This document shows, piece after piece, positions 26,631-38,003 of a stretch of DNA of 64,000 bases (position 1 is the first letter of the stretch; each line of letters begins with the position of its first letter). Position numbers and translations under genes: made by a program. Source of the stretch: Cyclospora cayetanensis (lineage: Eukaryota; Apicomplexa; Conoidasida; Eucoccidiorida; Eimeriidae); contig NW_020312058.1 in assembly GCF_002999335.1 (NCBI RefSeq), positions 1 to 64,000 on the forward strand, read 5' to 3'. The notes under the pieces were generated by a model. That model made no database searches. It saw only the letters and a list, made by a program, of their open reading frames with translations, and had not been told where the DNA came from.

Positions 26631-29600
26631 ATTCGCTTTACCCTGCTCCGTATACCCTGTGATTCATGGCGAGTATGATGTGAGAGCGCTTCTAATGAAC
26701 AAATTCACAAGTACTGCAATTTCAAGAGGCACCCACCCGCACCGCCCCATGCAGCCTCAGTCGCCTGTCGGGAAAAACGGCAACGAAATGAAGCGGGACT
26801 GTCCACGTAAGAAAAATAATGCAGGAAGGAGGTTGAAAAGGATTAAAGGGAATTCAAGTGAGCAAGAAGGGGGACCTCACGCAGAGTTTGTCTGCGCGCG
26901 CCTCAACAGTCCCACCGTTCAGCGTCTCCACCTTACCTTTGCAATTGTGTGGCAACCTTGGCAGTCCTCGGTAGTTTTTAGCACCAAACGCCTCCACAAG
27001 CGTATAAGAGAAGCTTGTTAAAGTAACGTTTTCGCTAAACTAGCAAAGATAGAGACTTTTCATTTATTTTCACTATTTTCAGGGACACCCAACCATCTGT
27101 AATTTCTTTCGAATTTCGCGTCTCCTAATTGGTTAGGCCAAGCTTCTAGATTAAGATAAGCGACATATAGGCTGATTAAAAGGTATCCTATATTGTCACT
27201 GTTATTGTAAACAGAGGGTGCTATCCCCCTTCAATATGGCTAACAATCCCAACATTGGTCGAGGCATATATTCAGACTCAACTGCTCATTGGGTTTGAGT
27301 TCCCATGAATTCTTATAAACGCTGTAACCTCGTGCCTTGATCCTGTAGCCAAACGTACTTTGATAGCGTACAATGTCATTAGAGCAATAATAGTGGGTCA
27401 ACAAAGGTGCACGATGGATTTAGGGCTGGCTGGACTCCGTGATATAATCTTCCCATTGATATTGGGTAATAAGTGTGAAACGAAGACCTTGTACTAGTCG
27501 TGCAAGAGCTTTTTAGCGATCTAAATTCATGCTGTTGATCCTGACCTCTATCAATCTTTGAAGACTAATGTGGCTTCTAAATTATTTTTAGGCACGCGGT
27601 ATGTAATTGCATTACACTTTAACTGCTGTTGCGATTCTTTTCTATCATTATGCGCGTGAACTAGTATGTCTTTTGTTTTCTACATTATTCTGAAACTAAA
27701 GGGTGAAGAAAGCAAACTTAATTATTTCAGTACATCCACTTTCTAGAATTTCTGCATTCTGCAGATATAAAGCTCACATAACAATAGCACGACGGCAGAA
27801 GGAATTGCAATCGACTGTTGCAAATGCACAATGGAGCTACCGGGTGGCAGGAAGACAATCTTATAGTCAGAACCGAGCAGTCCAATACGCTGGCTTGGCA
27901 ATTTACGTATGGGCGGCGAAATTTATCCAGTGTTACACTTGTGGAGGGAATCTGGTCTCAACTGGCACATAAATGTGGCTTAAAGTAGTACAAAAACATC
28001 ATATCAAGCAGCTTACCCCAGAACTTCGTTGGCTTTACACCTTTTGGCATGGGCCCTGGTTTCTGTATTCAGGTCTGCTCAACCTGTAGTACATTGGCTT
28101 CTTTAACTAACAAGTGTTTGGAGTGCGTGGAACCAAGCTCAACCCTTACTTACAAGTTTCGTTGATGTACAAAACATACATTGGGATCGCTACGGGCTTA
28201 TCACCAACCAGCCAAACGTTCAAGTAATCTAATTTTGGGCTCACAGGCTAAGAGTACCAGCCTGCTAGCGCTTCCTTATCTATTGGACAAGCATTATTAA
28301 AAACATTTATAGTCAGTGAACAGTGTATGTTCTTGTGCCACGCTCAATGATGTATGCGATTGTTTGGACTGAGCTACAATCAAAAACGTACATCTCAGGT
28401 GTAGCACCTCCTGGATACTGCAGGCGAATGTGGTGCCGCAGTGGAGCAGGAAGGCAGTGCCTCCTAGGAACAAAGAGAACTTTCATTGAGGACTTACATT
28501 GGCTTCTAGTTGCAGGTCTAATTACATAAGAAAGCACAAAGAAAACTCGTACATGGGTCGTCGTTTACAAAAGGCAACGCCGAAGTCTCTTACTTCTATG
28601 AAAACTTTGTTCGGTGATAGCAAATTACCTTGTGGAAGGCTGCCGAAATACAACAGCTCAAAATCTTATTGTTTTACCCTTTCAATCAGCAGCCTGAAGG
28701 TAGAGGTGAGGTATCGTGAACAATTACCATTAGTGATAGAGAAGCATGAAGCACTAGTACTCTGTAAACCAAAACCGAGTTGTGCTTCAACCTTATTGGC
28801 AAAAGCTTTTGATGTGACGAAGCTGCTTCAGCGGCAGTTCCTCGGGCAATTATTGTCTCTGCAGGCAATCATTTCATTTTGTTCCATTTGTTTAGCGCTA
28901 GATGGGGAAGGCGGAGATTTTTGCTCCGATTATTCTCGTTTGACAAAATCCCGAACCCAGCACAATGTGCACTTAGCGGTGCCACATTAGGTCTCGCCCG
29001 TGAGGTTTGCTCCGGGGAAACATCTAGTGAGCATTGTTTGTTGATTCAGGTAATGTCAACCTCGCATTCTGGCACGGCGCCCACTAGGTCTTGTCGGGCA
29101 TTCAAGCACAGGCCTAATGTGTATATACCCAACAGAACTGAGCGACCAAAGCGATCACCAATTATGCGTGCACATACTTCGGTGGCTTTGAGTGCCGATG
29201 GTCTTTGTACTTCAATTGACTACGGAGATTGCGGCATTGTGGATACTGAAAAGGATGCGTTTTGACTCTTCAACCTGCAGAGGGAGCGAGGGGGAAAGTA
29301 GCGGGGGAAATCCCGAGTTTTTTGAAGTATATGTATGGAGCTGTTATATTCTCTGCCGGTGAGGGAAATGGCAATCTTCCCTTGTCGCTGTAGCTCTACG
29401 CGGTGAACAGGTTTAGTAAATTGCAGTTCATAGGATATCATGTGATTCAATGAATGAAAGATATGCTCGTAAATTTATTTGGCTACTCTCGCTCTTCTTG
29501 TTATTGCTGGCTGGAGTTGCATTTGGATTGCCCTAGCTGTAGTCCAAGAGTGACCTTGAACAGGTTTCCGGTGTTCGGAAGTGTCAGAGCACACGAATTT

Positions 29601-30359
29601 GCCCAGTATGGGTTACTATTATTACTAGTTTACCTGTATAAGTCATTCAAATTCTTTTTAATTATAATTTGAAAGGATTTTTTCGTGGCATTTTCTTGAT
29701 ATCGGTTGCCACTTCCTGTCCTTGTGTCGAACGATCCCCGAGCTCGGGTTCGATTGCCTGTTGCTGGTGGCATAAATCCCGCTGCGGACTACTGAAAGGG
29801 TGCATCGCTATAGAAACAAGCATTCAAAAGCTTTTGGCAGGGACTCCAACACGAAGCCCTGTTTATAAGCCTAGACTCAACAATAGTCCCAACCAGCTGT
29901 TGCACCATGTGGCCCCAAAGACAACTTGCAAGTTGAGATGTCCATGCGTTTGTTAATATGTCTGGTTGAAGTTCCTCATCAGCTTCCTTAAAAGCCAGGG
30001 CGTGCATTGAGGGAGGGTAGGGCATCCAATGAGAACCAAACCTTGCAGGAATTTTGCACAGACTCTGCGCTAGATTGTGCAGCAAACCCAAACCTTGAAC
30101 ATCGTTAGGCCACAAGTCTAAGATGGCTGCTCAAGAGCCAAATCACTTACAGCTTTAGTATTCCAAAGCGCGTCATTAAATAAGGGCACATTACTGTTCC
30201 CTTTATTTCGATTTTTTTCATGTATCCTATTCTTTACTTTCTGTGTCAATTCGCCTCTATTTGTTCTCACCTTACACACCCTTGGAAAATCCCAACTATT
30301 TGCAACCTCATGCAGCAAACGGGAGTCTGCTTCCCACAGGTTGAAATCGACAGACGGCC
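26631..30359. other. Long intergenic stretch, nothing recognisable
   Basis: About 3.7 kb between the TAF8 start (-) and the first exon of the SHIPPO-like gene (+). The centre (27,030-28,000) is AT-rich. Two overlapping plus-strand frames near 28,500-29,265 are the longest open stretches, but they lack any family motif and have no obvious splice partners. I see no tRNA, tandem repeat or mobile-element domain that I can support. Confidence 0.5.
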
Positions 30360-33346
30360 ATGGCATCCTTGCCGGTTGCAGAACACAACTTGGCTTGCCT
30401 CTCCACTGTCGCTGCGGGGCCAAAATGGAGTTTTGGAGGTCGACCCGCGCATCCCGTTTCGGAGTATCCGGTCCCTGGTCCAGGAGCATACAGCCCTCAC
30501 TTTGAGCTTGCCAAACAGAATGCACCGCAATACGGGTGCGGTCACCTGCAACTACACGAACGGATACCTCCCATAGAGCGTACTATTCATCCGTACATAT
30601 AAGGGATAAGCTAGAGTTTAGGCCTTTTGGTGTCGTGTTTTAGGGCACCCTAACATTTCTATGGCTAAAAGTACAAACCCACTAGGGCAAGTGCAAAGCG
30701 ACATTACGTTGTCTCGCAGTTGTAGCCTGTGCTCTAGCATCTCACCACGTAGTTCCCCGCTGGATAATGGCTAGAAGAAGTGGGAACAAATATTACCGTA
30801 CCATATCCCCAGCAGTTCCGCTTTCTCATGTTCAGTCTATATAGCTGTCTACTGGTTCCGATCATCGCAGCTTTGGATCTGAGAAACGCGGGGGAGTCCT
30901 TGGGGGCCTTCAAACCTGCCCAGGCCCGGGGGCATATCAACCTCAAATTGCTGGAGGAAGACAGGCAGCAAGCTGGACGATGGGAAGCAAACTAGCCCCA
31001 CGAGAGCACCGTAGTTTGACCCCTGGCCCTGGTGCATACTCGAATGTGGTGCCGAAAAGCAGCGCCCCCGCTTATGGAGTGGGAACCTCCACTAGGGGGG
31101 TATTTTCTGCTTCGTTATCCCCTGGCCCGGGCACATACAACCCAGGGACTAATTTTGGTAGTCGGTCGCCCCAATGGAGGTACGTTTTACTTTTCCTGTT
31201 GACCATATCTAGCCTAAACAAGCCTTAAGGACGCCGAAGAATTTTCATAGGAAACACACGGGGGAAAGGTTGCTAGCCCCCCGAGGAAGGCGGCCCTGCA
31301 GGTCGAAAGATGTTTACATTGTATACTAGCAGAGATGCACAGATTGTACAAATGAATCCGTAGACCTAGCCTTCTGCTCAGCTATGCGGCTATGTATTTG
31401 CCCAGATAGGCATACACCTGAACAATCAGAAAAGTGCAGAGTATATATATACTTGTGCATAATCACGTGTGGTTCACAGCTTAGGAACATCTCAGCGTTA
31501 TCACTTCACCCAGGGGAAATCGAAGTTTCCTGGTCCTGGCGCGTATTCTCCTTGTGCTACAACGAGGGACGGTCCAATGTACAGCATGGGAGCGAGGATC
31601 ACACCACGTAACAGCGATCTTACTCCAGGCCCAGGAACCTACACTCCAAGGGTTCCCAAGAAAGAAGCAAACAGATTCAGGTTAGCAGGCCGCTGCTAAA
31701 TTGCCTGACTGGGTTCATCGCATTTTGGACCCGTGATGTGCCATGTACATTTTTGTCTCCCACTTAGGTGCAAAGGGATAGTACATCTATTAATCTATAT
31801 CTAAATTTATTTCGGGAAGCGCGTATGGCCGCACTTTTTCGAGACATGCATATAGCGTGGACAAAAATGATTTAAATCAAGGCCACTGCAGGAGTGAGAC
31901 TATAGCGGAGTATTGAGCAGCTCTGTATCTATCTCTGTTTCCAGCTTCGGGAGTCGAACACCACAAGGGCACTTGACGGAGAGCGCTCCAGGGCCGGGTG
32001 CCTACACCCCGACTGAAAGAACAGTGTGGCGACGACCTCCTGCTTGGGGGTTTGGAAATTCAAACAGAGCGTGCTTCGCTGTCAATTCGTGCCCTGGCCC
32101 TGGCCAGTATAACCCCCAAAAGAAATCAGGAACTCCATCCTGGAGGTATCTCTGTTCTCATCTATGTCGTGTCTCTCCCTTGCCGTATCTCCCTTCCTTT
32201 GTTGTATGGGTTACTAAGTACACCGGTGAGGCCTTTGCAGAGCTTTGACTCGTTGTCTCTCCAGTTTGTCGCGCCTTGTTCATTACTCCATATCCACAAG
32301 GTCGTGCTTACTTGCAGCTTCGGTGGAGAGGCCAAGCTGCAGGGACAAGTTACCGGCAGAGACACTCCAGCCCCCGGGACCTACACTCTAAGCAGTACTA
32401 TGGGTCAAGGCGTAAAGTAAGGTTCTCCGTGTCCGGCAAGGAGAAAGCCTCAGTTCAACCCTGGAATATATGCTTCAGCTTAGTCATAAAAGCTCGCTGT
32501 ATTATCAAACAAAAAAAACATAGCATCGACTCTAGCTTTCCGGGATACAGTCCCAGGGTTGTACGCAGGTTGTATATCCTTGATTCCCTTCAGGTATTCC
32601 ATCGCAGGAGGTGCCCGTAGGGGGACAGCTGTCCCCTCAGACTCACCGGGTGAGCCTGCTGAATACGCTACGGCGGTTTGACATAACCGGCGCTGGGCAT
32701 CTTCTCAAGCGCTCTTCACCCAGGCTTTCTGGCCTCCCGGGCCCCCGCCGTTGCTTTTAGCCAGTTGGGATGCTGCGTTCAGGCAAGTGAGGACTGTTCT
32801 TTTGCGTTGGTTTTCCAAACAGGGCCATGCACGTATGTGCCTGTGCTAAGCAACGGCTCTCCTAAATGGACTTTTGGCTCCTCTACGCGAACTGATCTCG
32901 CCCCTACTGGCGTGAGCCCAGGACCTGGTAAGTCATCGACAATGGGGACAGCGACACGGCAATATCTCACTTCACGCATTAACAGGTATCGTCTGCGCAA
33001 TGGAGGGTTACAGTGCCCTTGTGGATGTGCTTATTGTCAAGGAGCCTACAGCCCATCCACTGCCAAGGAGGGGTCTAGCTGGACGATGAGCGGCCGGCAC
33101 GGAGGCTGTGGCCCTGCATGGTACGCTAGAATGCTTCCCTCGTGTCGAGGACCTGCATGCTTTTGCTGTTGTGGCCCTTACTACCCCGGTTGTTAGGCTT
33201 ATAAATGGGGAATTCCATCGGCGGAGCCGCACACCCCGAGAACAAGTAGCCTTATGGGCAGCTCTTTTGTCCCATTTCGCAGCACTAAGAAGCCAAACAC
33301 ACGCACTGACAAGATCGGAACAACCTACTCAACATTTGGGTTCTAG
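30360..33346 (+). CDS. Sperm-tail PG-rich (STPGR/SHIPPO, ODF3-like) repeat protein
   Basis: Ten exons: 30360-30535, 30871-31179, 31480-31680, 31945-32145, 32318-32416, 32536-32568, 32594-32649, 32823-32927, 33042-33120 and 33247-33346, about 452 residues, all phases compatible. It carries about a dozen PGPGAY-type repeats (for example VPGPGAYSPHF, LTPGPGTYTPRV, SCPGPGQYNPQK), spaced about 30-45 residues apart, and ends in a YSTFGF tail. Some are degenerate (PAPGTY, PGPCTY). Proteins of this family bind along or inside microtubules of flagella, and in apicomplexans related repeats occur in microtubule-associated proteins. A role in the male gamete axoneme or cortical microtubules is inference. 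The first ATG follows an open stretch without better starts. Exon 6 (33 nt) and the last exon start are the least certain. Tail-to-tail with the nuclease gene. Confidence 0.85.
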
Positions 33347-34544
33347 AGGTAGGTAACAGAGAAATCCTAACGCATTACTCTTTGATCCGCTGTATCACAG
33401 TCTCCCCCTTTTTTCTGGCATTGAATACTTACTGCACAGACCTACGTCCCATAACCGGCCCCTAGGTTCTAGCTGCGGTTTTAGGGGCCCCGAAATGCTT
33501 TCCATATTTAACATGGTTAAGAGGAAAACATATCTTTTGTCGTGTTTAGTTCATGAAGATGCTCCGTTCTTTGAACGACGAGCGTAGCTAGTAACAGCAG
33601 GAACCCCCGAGGGCCCCGCGACTTCATCTAACCAACAACCAAGTCCAATGTAGTACACACCCGTGGAGTTGAATGATCTGAACAGTGCGTATGGCTTGAG
33701 CTAGCTTATTTGACGGATGTCGCTGCTTGTGGGTCATCAGGCAGGCGCACAACTTCTCTAAGCGACCCATTTTCTCAGCACTCTGCCGGACCGCAGCAAA
33801 CTCCCATCGGCACTGGTTCTGGTACTTCCTAGTGATCAATCTTTGAACAGAATACTGCCACGTGGCCCCATTTGGCTGAAATGTGCTGAATACCAGTTAA
33901 ATGCTCGATCATGTAGATCCTGGACATAAAAATAAGGGGCAACATGGAGCCCTCGCTTGCATCGAACACCACTTCCAGAGCCCTTAGGTGGATAGCAAAG
34001 AATTAGAAAGAATTTATTCATACGCTACAACATAGCCAAACGGACAGCGAGCCAAATTTCACGAAAAAGCAAAAAGAACTTTTTTGAGCGCCCCAACAAT
34101 GTTTGGAACCCAGCCAGGCTCGTTGGGACTGCTTCCCCTGTTTGTCCCATTTGAGCCAAGACTCGCGATCCACTTTTCCGTATCTGGCTGATGGGGTGTA
34201 TAAACACACTGAACAGTATTAATGAGTCCTGCGTATCGTGCCTCCTCCATTTCCACATCGAAGTAATTCGTGTGGTAAAAGCGACACAGTCGAAGCCAGC
34301 AAAGAGATCACACTATTTAGCCACCTCATTGCCAAAAAATTAAAAACGTCCTTTTACTAAAATCAAGGTGAAAGTGAAATGGCATTCGGCTGAGAAGCTT
34401 GGTTGCGTACATTCGCTTCTCCCATGCACCCAATGCGCTTTAGTCTTTATTATAGTATAGAGACACCTGCTTTAGGTGTCGCTGCTTCACAAGCTTCGTC
34501 TGCCATCATATGCCTACTCTCCCTCGTTCCCTTCCCCATCATCC
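33347..34544. other. Intergenic between SHIPPO-like and nuclease genes, possible decayed antisense retroelement
   Basis: Between two convergent stop codons. On the minus strand (about 33,620-34,260) short open segments alternate between frames and contain a CVYTPHQPDTEKW segment that loosely resembles the STxYHPQTDGQ region of Ty3/gypsy integrases. The resemblance is weak and may be chance. No other structure is visible. Confidence 0.35.
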
Positions 34545-37005
34545 CTAGTCTTCTTCCTCCCCTTCCTCGTCGTCTTCCTCCCCTTCCTCGTCGTCTTCCT
34601 CCAGAGCTTCACTACCAGAATATTTGTATTCTTCGGACACCTCTGAGAGCAAAGGATCGGCATCCTCTAGGGCTACGAGGGGCTGCTCCTCAGTGTTTGG
34701 CCTGTGGAGTCGGTTATCGCCACTTCCATGCTGGGCAACGTGGTGGTCTTGCAGGCTGTTTGCGCTCCAAGAGGCTGATGCCTTCTGCTCTGTATGAAGA
34801 GCCTCCTGCCAAGAGCCTGTCATAGCTGGAGACTCATCCACATTAAACGTGAGGGTGTTCATGTGTACACGATGGAGCTCACCGCTGTCAGCGACGCCCC
34901 TCACCCGTTGCCCCTTACGGTGCCCTGTGGTGATCTGCTGGCCTCCCTTACCCGCAGCACGAGGTTCAGTGCCAACGTGCTCGCCTGCAGGTACAGGAGG
35001 GATACTCACCTCTTCGTCTACTGCGGGTGACACTGCCATGGAGGCTTCTACCAAGCCTCCCGGTTGTCTTTCTGCTGCCTTTCGCCGCCGAGCACTTCGA
35101 CTACGCGACTTTTTACGTCGTCTCCGCCGGCCCTTGGTTCTCCCACGCTGCTCCTTTGAACCCACGGCCTCTGCATCTCCCTCTGTGGCAGGCTTGCGAG
35201 GGTCAGTACCTATCGCACGCGACCCGCTTGAAGCCCTCACTGTGTCCTCCAATCGATTACTGCCACGGACAGGAGACCTTCCCCTTGCCTTTACGTGCTC
35301 TGTCTCTCCTGACCTGGCCATCATGGACTCCTCTTTTGCTGGCCGCTCCATAAGTTCCTCCATCAAGCGTCTCTTAAAGGCTCCGGGGGTTTCCAGGGGT
35401 GGCACATCAGGGGAGAACATTCCGACCCCCTTCTCACTGGCTTCCCGCTGCAGTTCCCGCAACCTTTCCAGATTTCCATTGTACTGCGCGTTCTGCCCTC
35501 TGCAGAAAGAACGTATCAGTTGCAGACACAGATTCACCTTGTCGCGTGGTATGGCTGCCCCTCCCAGTGACCGCCTATAGCAGGCTTTTTGGATTGAGCC
35601 AAGAGCCACATAGTAAGAGGCCCTCACAAGGCCCCCTTTTGCATCAACACTAAATGCACGCTTCAGACTACATAGAGTCCCGGTGACATCGTTGTGTTCT
35701 TCAGGTGCGCCACAGAACTTTCGAAGTCTGGCTAGCCACCCTACGTTTATGCCCCTAGCTGTATTAACGCTTCATGAAACAAAGGCAAAGGGCTAATCCC
35801 TAGAGCTATCTACACGCATGGGAGCTGCCTATGTAGTCTTACACGTAAATGGTGGCGAGACCCGCCAGTAATAAGGACTGCGATATATCTTCACACCACT
35901 CTCCCCGTTCCTTCTTAGTGAGCTGCAGCTCTGAGCCCTCGCCAAAACAACAGCGAAATAAGGCCCAACAACTTTTCTTCCTCGACTTGAAATGCATCAT
36001 AGAAGTAATGCTCTTAAGACTAGCCTGTCTCCCCAAGGAACTGCAGGGTACCAACACCTGCACTATCAACCTTCCGTACTGGTCCTTGGCAAGCAGACGC
36101 AAGAAGACGATCCTGTTCAGCAATTTCTGCTTAGCCAACTGGGTTGCCTCCTGAAGAAAAGTAAAACGAACGCCTCACAACCAACATGCCCAGTGTTTTG
36201 GTGCACATTACCTGCAGGAAACGAGTCGGCCAGCTGAGGGCTAGGCATTGTAGGTTACAGCTAAATAAAAAGGCCCTCTTCTAGGAATTTCAGCAGGGCG
36301 AAAATACTCATGAAAAAGGTAAAGTGAATCCAAGCGGGGGCAAAGACAGTGCATGTGTCAAACAGTGTCTGCACTGCCGGCCGCGCCAATCTGATAGAGA
36401 GCACAGATGCCCCAAAAGGAACTACTAGATTTAGGGTGTCGACTGACAGCAGCAAAGGGCTGTCCTGAGCGGCCCATCTTCGGTGCCTCAGGGGCGTCTA
36501 CCCCGTAAATTCGAAGACGTAGAGTCTCCCCTTTGAGTTTCCCTGTCCATGGCTGGCACTGGGCAAACAAGGCCATTCGCTGGTGTTTCTTATCCAGGGG
36601 GAAAGGATACAGCTTATGGCCATTTGGTATGTGTCTGTGGGTCCCATACACACAGGCGCATCCGTGAATGGATCGAAGTCGAAACAGTAGCAACCCTAGA
36701 CTGCAAAATCTAACGTCTGTCTCCTACGATAACTCCTTAAGCTTGAATTTTATGAGCGAGTCTTGAGGCACGCTGTTGCCTCATACGCCATAGAGGCTGT
36801 ACCTGCCACGGAAGGTATCCCCATCAATGACGTTGACAATCTGCACGACGATGCATTTGTGTTCGAGAATGGAAGGATATGGCACGTAATCCTCGGTGAG
36901 GAATAGAGAGTCCCCTGAAATGAATTCATGGGGGAGACACGGCAATGCAAAGGGGGCCGGGGGTTCCTCCCGAGGCACCTTGGGAGTGGATGCCTTACTG
37001 CCCAT
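34545..37005 (-). CDS. Staphylococcal-nuclease-fold (SNase-like) protein with RS-like and acidic tail
   Basis: Five exons, read downwards: 36803-37005, 36448-36700, 36058-36150, 35843-35922 and 34545-35754, phases compatible, about 612 residues. The nuclease fold spans roughly residues 50-270. VNVIDGDTF gives the first calcium-ligand region. LRLRIYGVDAPE carries the catalytic Arg and Glu equivalents, and AKDQYGR the second Arg. DISQSLLLAGLATIYV is the conserved late helix-strand. An insertion of about 50 residues interrupts the fold between the first two motifs. The last exon adds about 300 residues: an Arg/Ser/Lys-rich patch (SRSRSARRRK) and a Glu/Asp-rich end. SNase-like enzymes cut nucleic acids in a calcium-dependent way. 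The start MGSKAS fits N-myristoylation, so a membrane-linked nuclease is possible but unproven. Unlike Tudor-SN there is only one SNase domain and no Tudor domain. The border of exon 3 (donor) could be shifted by two codons. Confidence 0.8.
34553..34602. repeat. 21-bp tandem repeat coding for the acidic tail of the nuclease
   Basis: The unit CTTCCTCCCCTTCCTCGTCGT occurs twice in full and about eight bases of a third copy follow. On the minus strand it encodes an in-frame Glu/Asp/Gly heptapeptide, so the repeat lengthens the acidic C-terminus without changing frame. Such a tract is expected to vary in copy number between isolates. Confidence 0.9.
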
Positions 37006-38003
37006 CACTGGAGAGAAACCAGCTCACGCCTCTCCAGGGTAAGGAAGGCCCTTTGCGAATCCTGGAGTTACGGCTTTGGTTGTCTGGGGAACAAGTACAA
37101 AGGAAGGTTACTCCCGCGGTTTGATGAAAAACACACAGGGGTCTTACGACGCCTTCAAGGAAGTGCAGCAGTGGCACAGGCCTCTATATCAGTGGCCTAA
37201 GGAAGGCCGTACAGGAGCTGCAGAGGCTGCCAGAGAAAGCACGCAGTATGCATATCTCCAGTATCGTGCGGCTTCCCCTTTCCTTACGTTTATACGAAAC
37301 ATCTAAACCCTCTCCCAAGTTGCTCGAATCGGAAGCCAAATCTGGGCTCAAAGAGAACGGCATGAGCTGGTGGGCAATGCACACTGTCTGCAGACCCTGT
37401 GGTTGTTTGTCCACTGGAAGAGGCTTGTGGGTGCCGCATACAGTCATAAGACTATTGAAAGACAAAAAAAAGGGTAAAATATTGTTACCCATGAACTTCG
37501 AGCAGCAGAGAATCCTTGACAAACCTGCCTGAAAGCGGTAACCCAGCGGTCCGTCTTGGGGCCCGCTGAGGGCCCCCAGATACAGCTGTTGTCAGAGAAA
37601 ACGGTTGATGCTTACTTGCATTTGGTGTGCTGTACCACGCTTCAGTATCTCTCTGATTGCATGGCCTTCCACATTATAAGCAACCTTAGTTGGCTGTGCA
37701 GCAGCAAGTTGCATGACCCCCCAGACAACTGCGCAGCCGACTGCTGGAGTGTCGGCTCACTTTCCCAGAATACGGTTACCAAAGGTGCACCAGCATTCAC
37801 CATTATCATGATGACACAAACACAACCTACTGGCGGTCTCGAGGCACTCAGATTTACTGCAGATTCCCTCTCGGTGAATCTCATTCGCAGCCACAATCAG
37901 ATACTGCAATAAACCTAGAAGAAACGTACATACCCAGACGAGTACACTGCAAACGATTGTATACTCTTTCTCTAGGGACACCAAGCACCCTGCTTCTTCT
38001 GCA
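37006..38003. other. Divergent intergenic region between nuclease and VPS52 genes
   Basis: About 1 kb between two start codons on opposite strands, so promoters of both genes should lie here. Short open frames on both strands lack family motifs and splice partners. I cannot mark specific elements. Confidence 0.5.

Noticed and set aside
28499..29265. Two overlapping plus-strand open frames of 163 and 128 codons
   Set aside because: They lie in different frames, lack any family motif and have no consistent splice junctions.
29715..29790. tRNA-like GGGTTCGATT stretch
   Set aside because: The surrounding bases cannot pair into a T-stem, acceptor stem and anticodon arm.
34849..35580. Long plus-strand open frame of 243 codons
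   Set aside because: It is the antisense shadow of the last nuclease exon, whose Arg/Ser-rich and acidic codons leave the opposite strand open.
36220..36245. Tiny candidate exon (LADSFPA) in the nuclease gene
   Set aside because: It cannot be joined in phase to both neighbours, and the nuclease motif spacing is normal without it.
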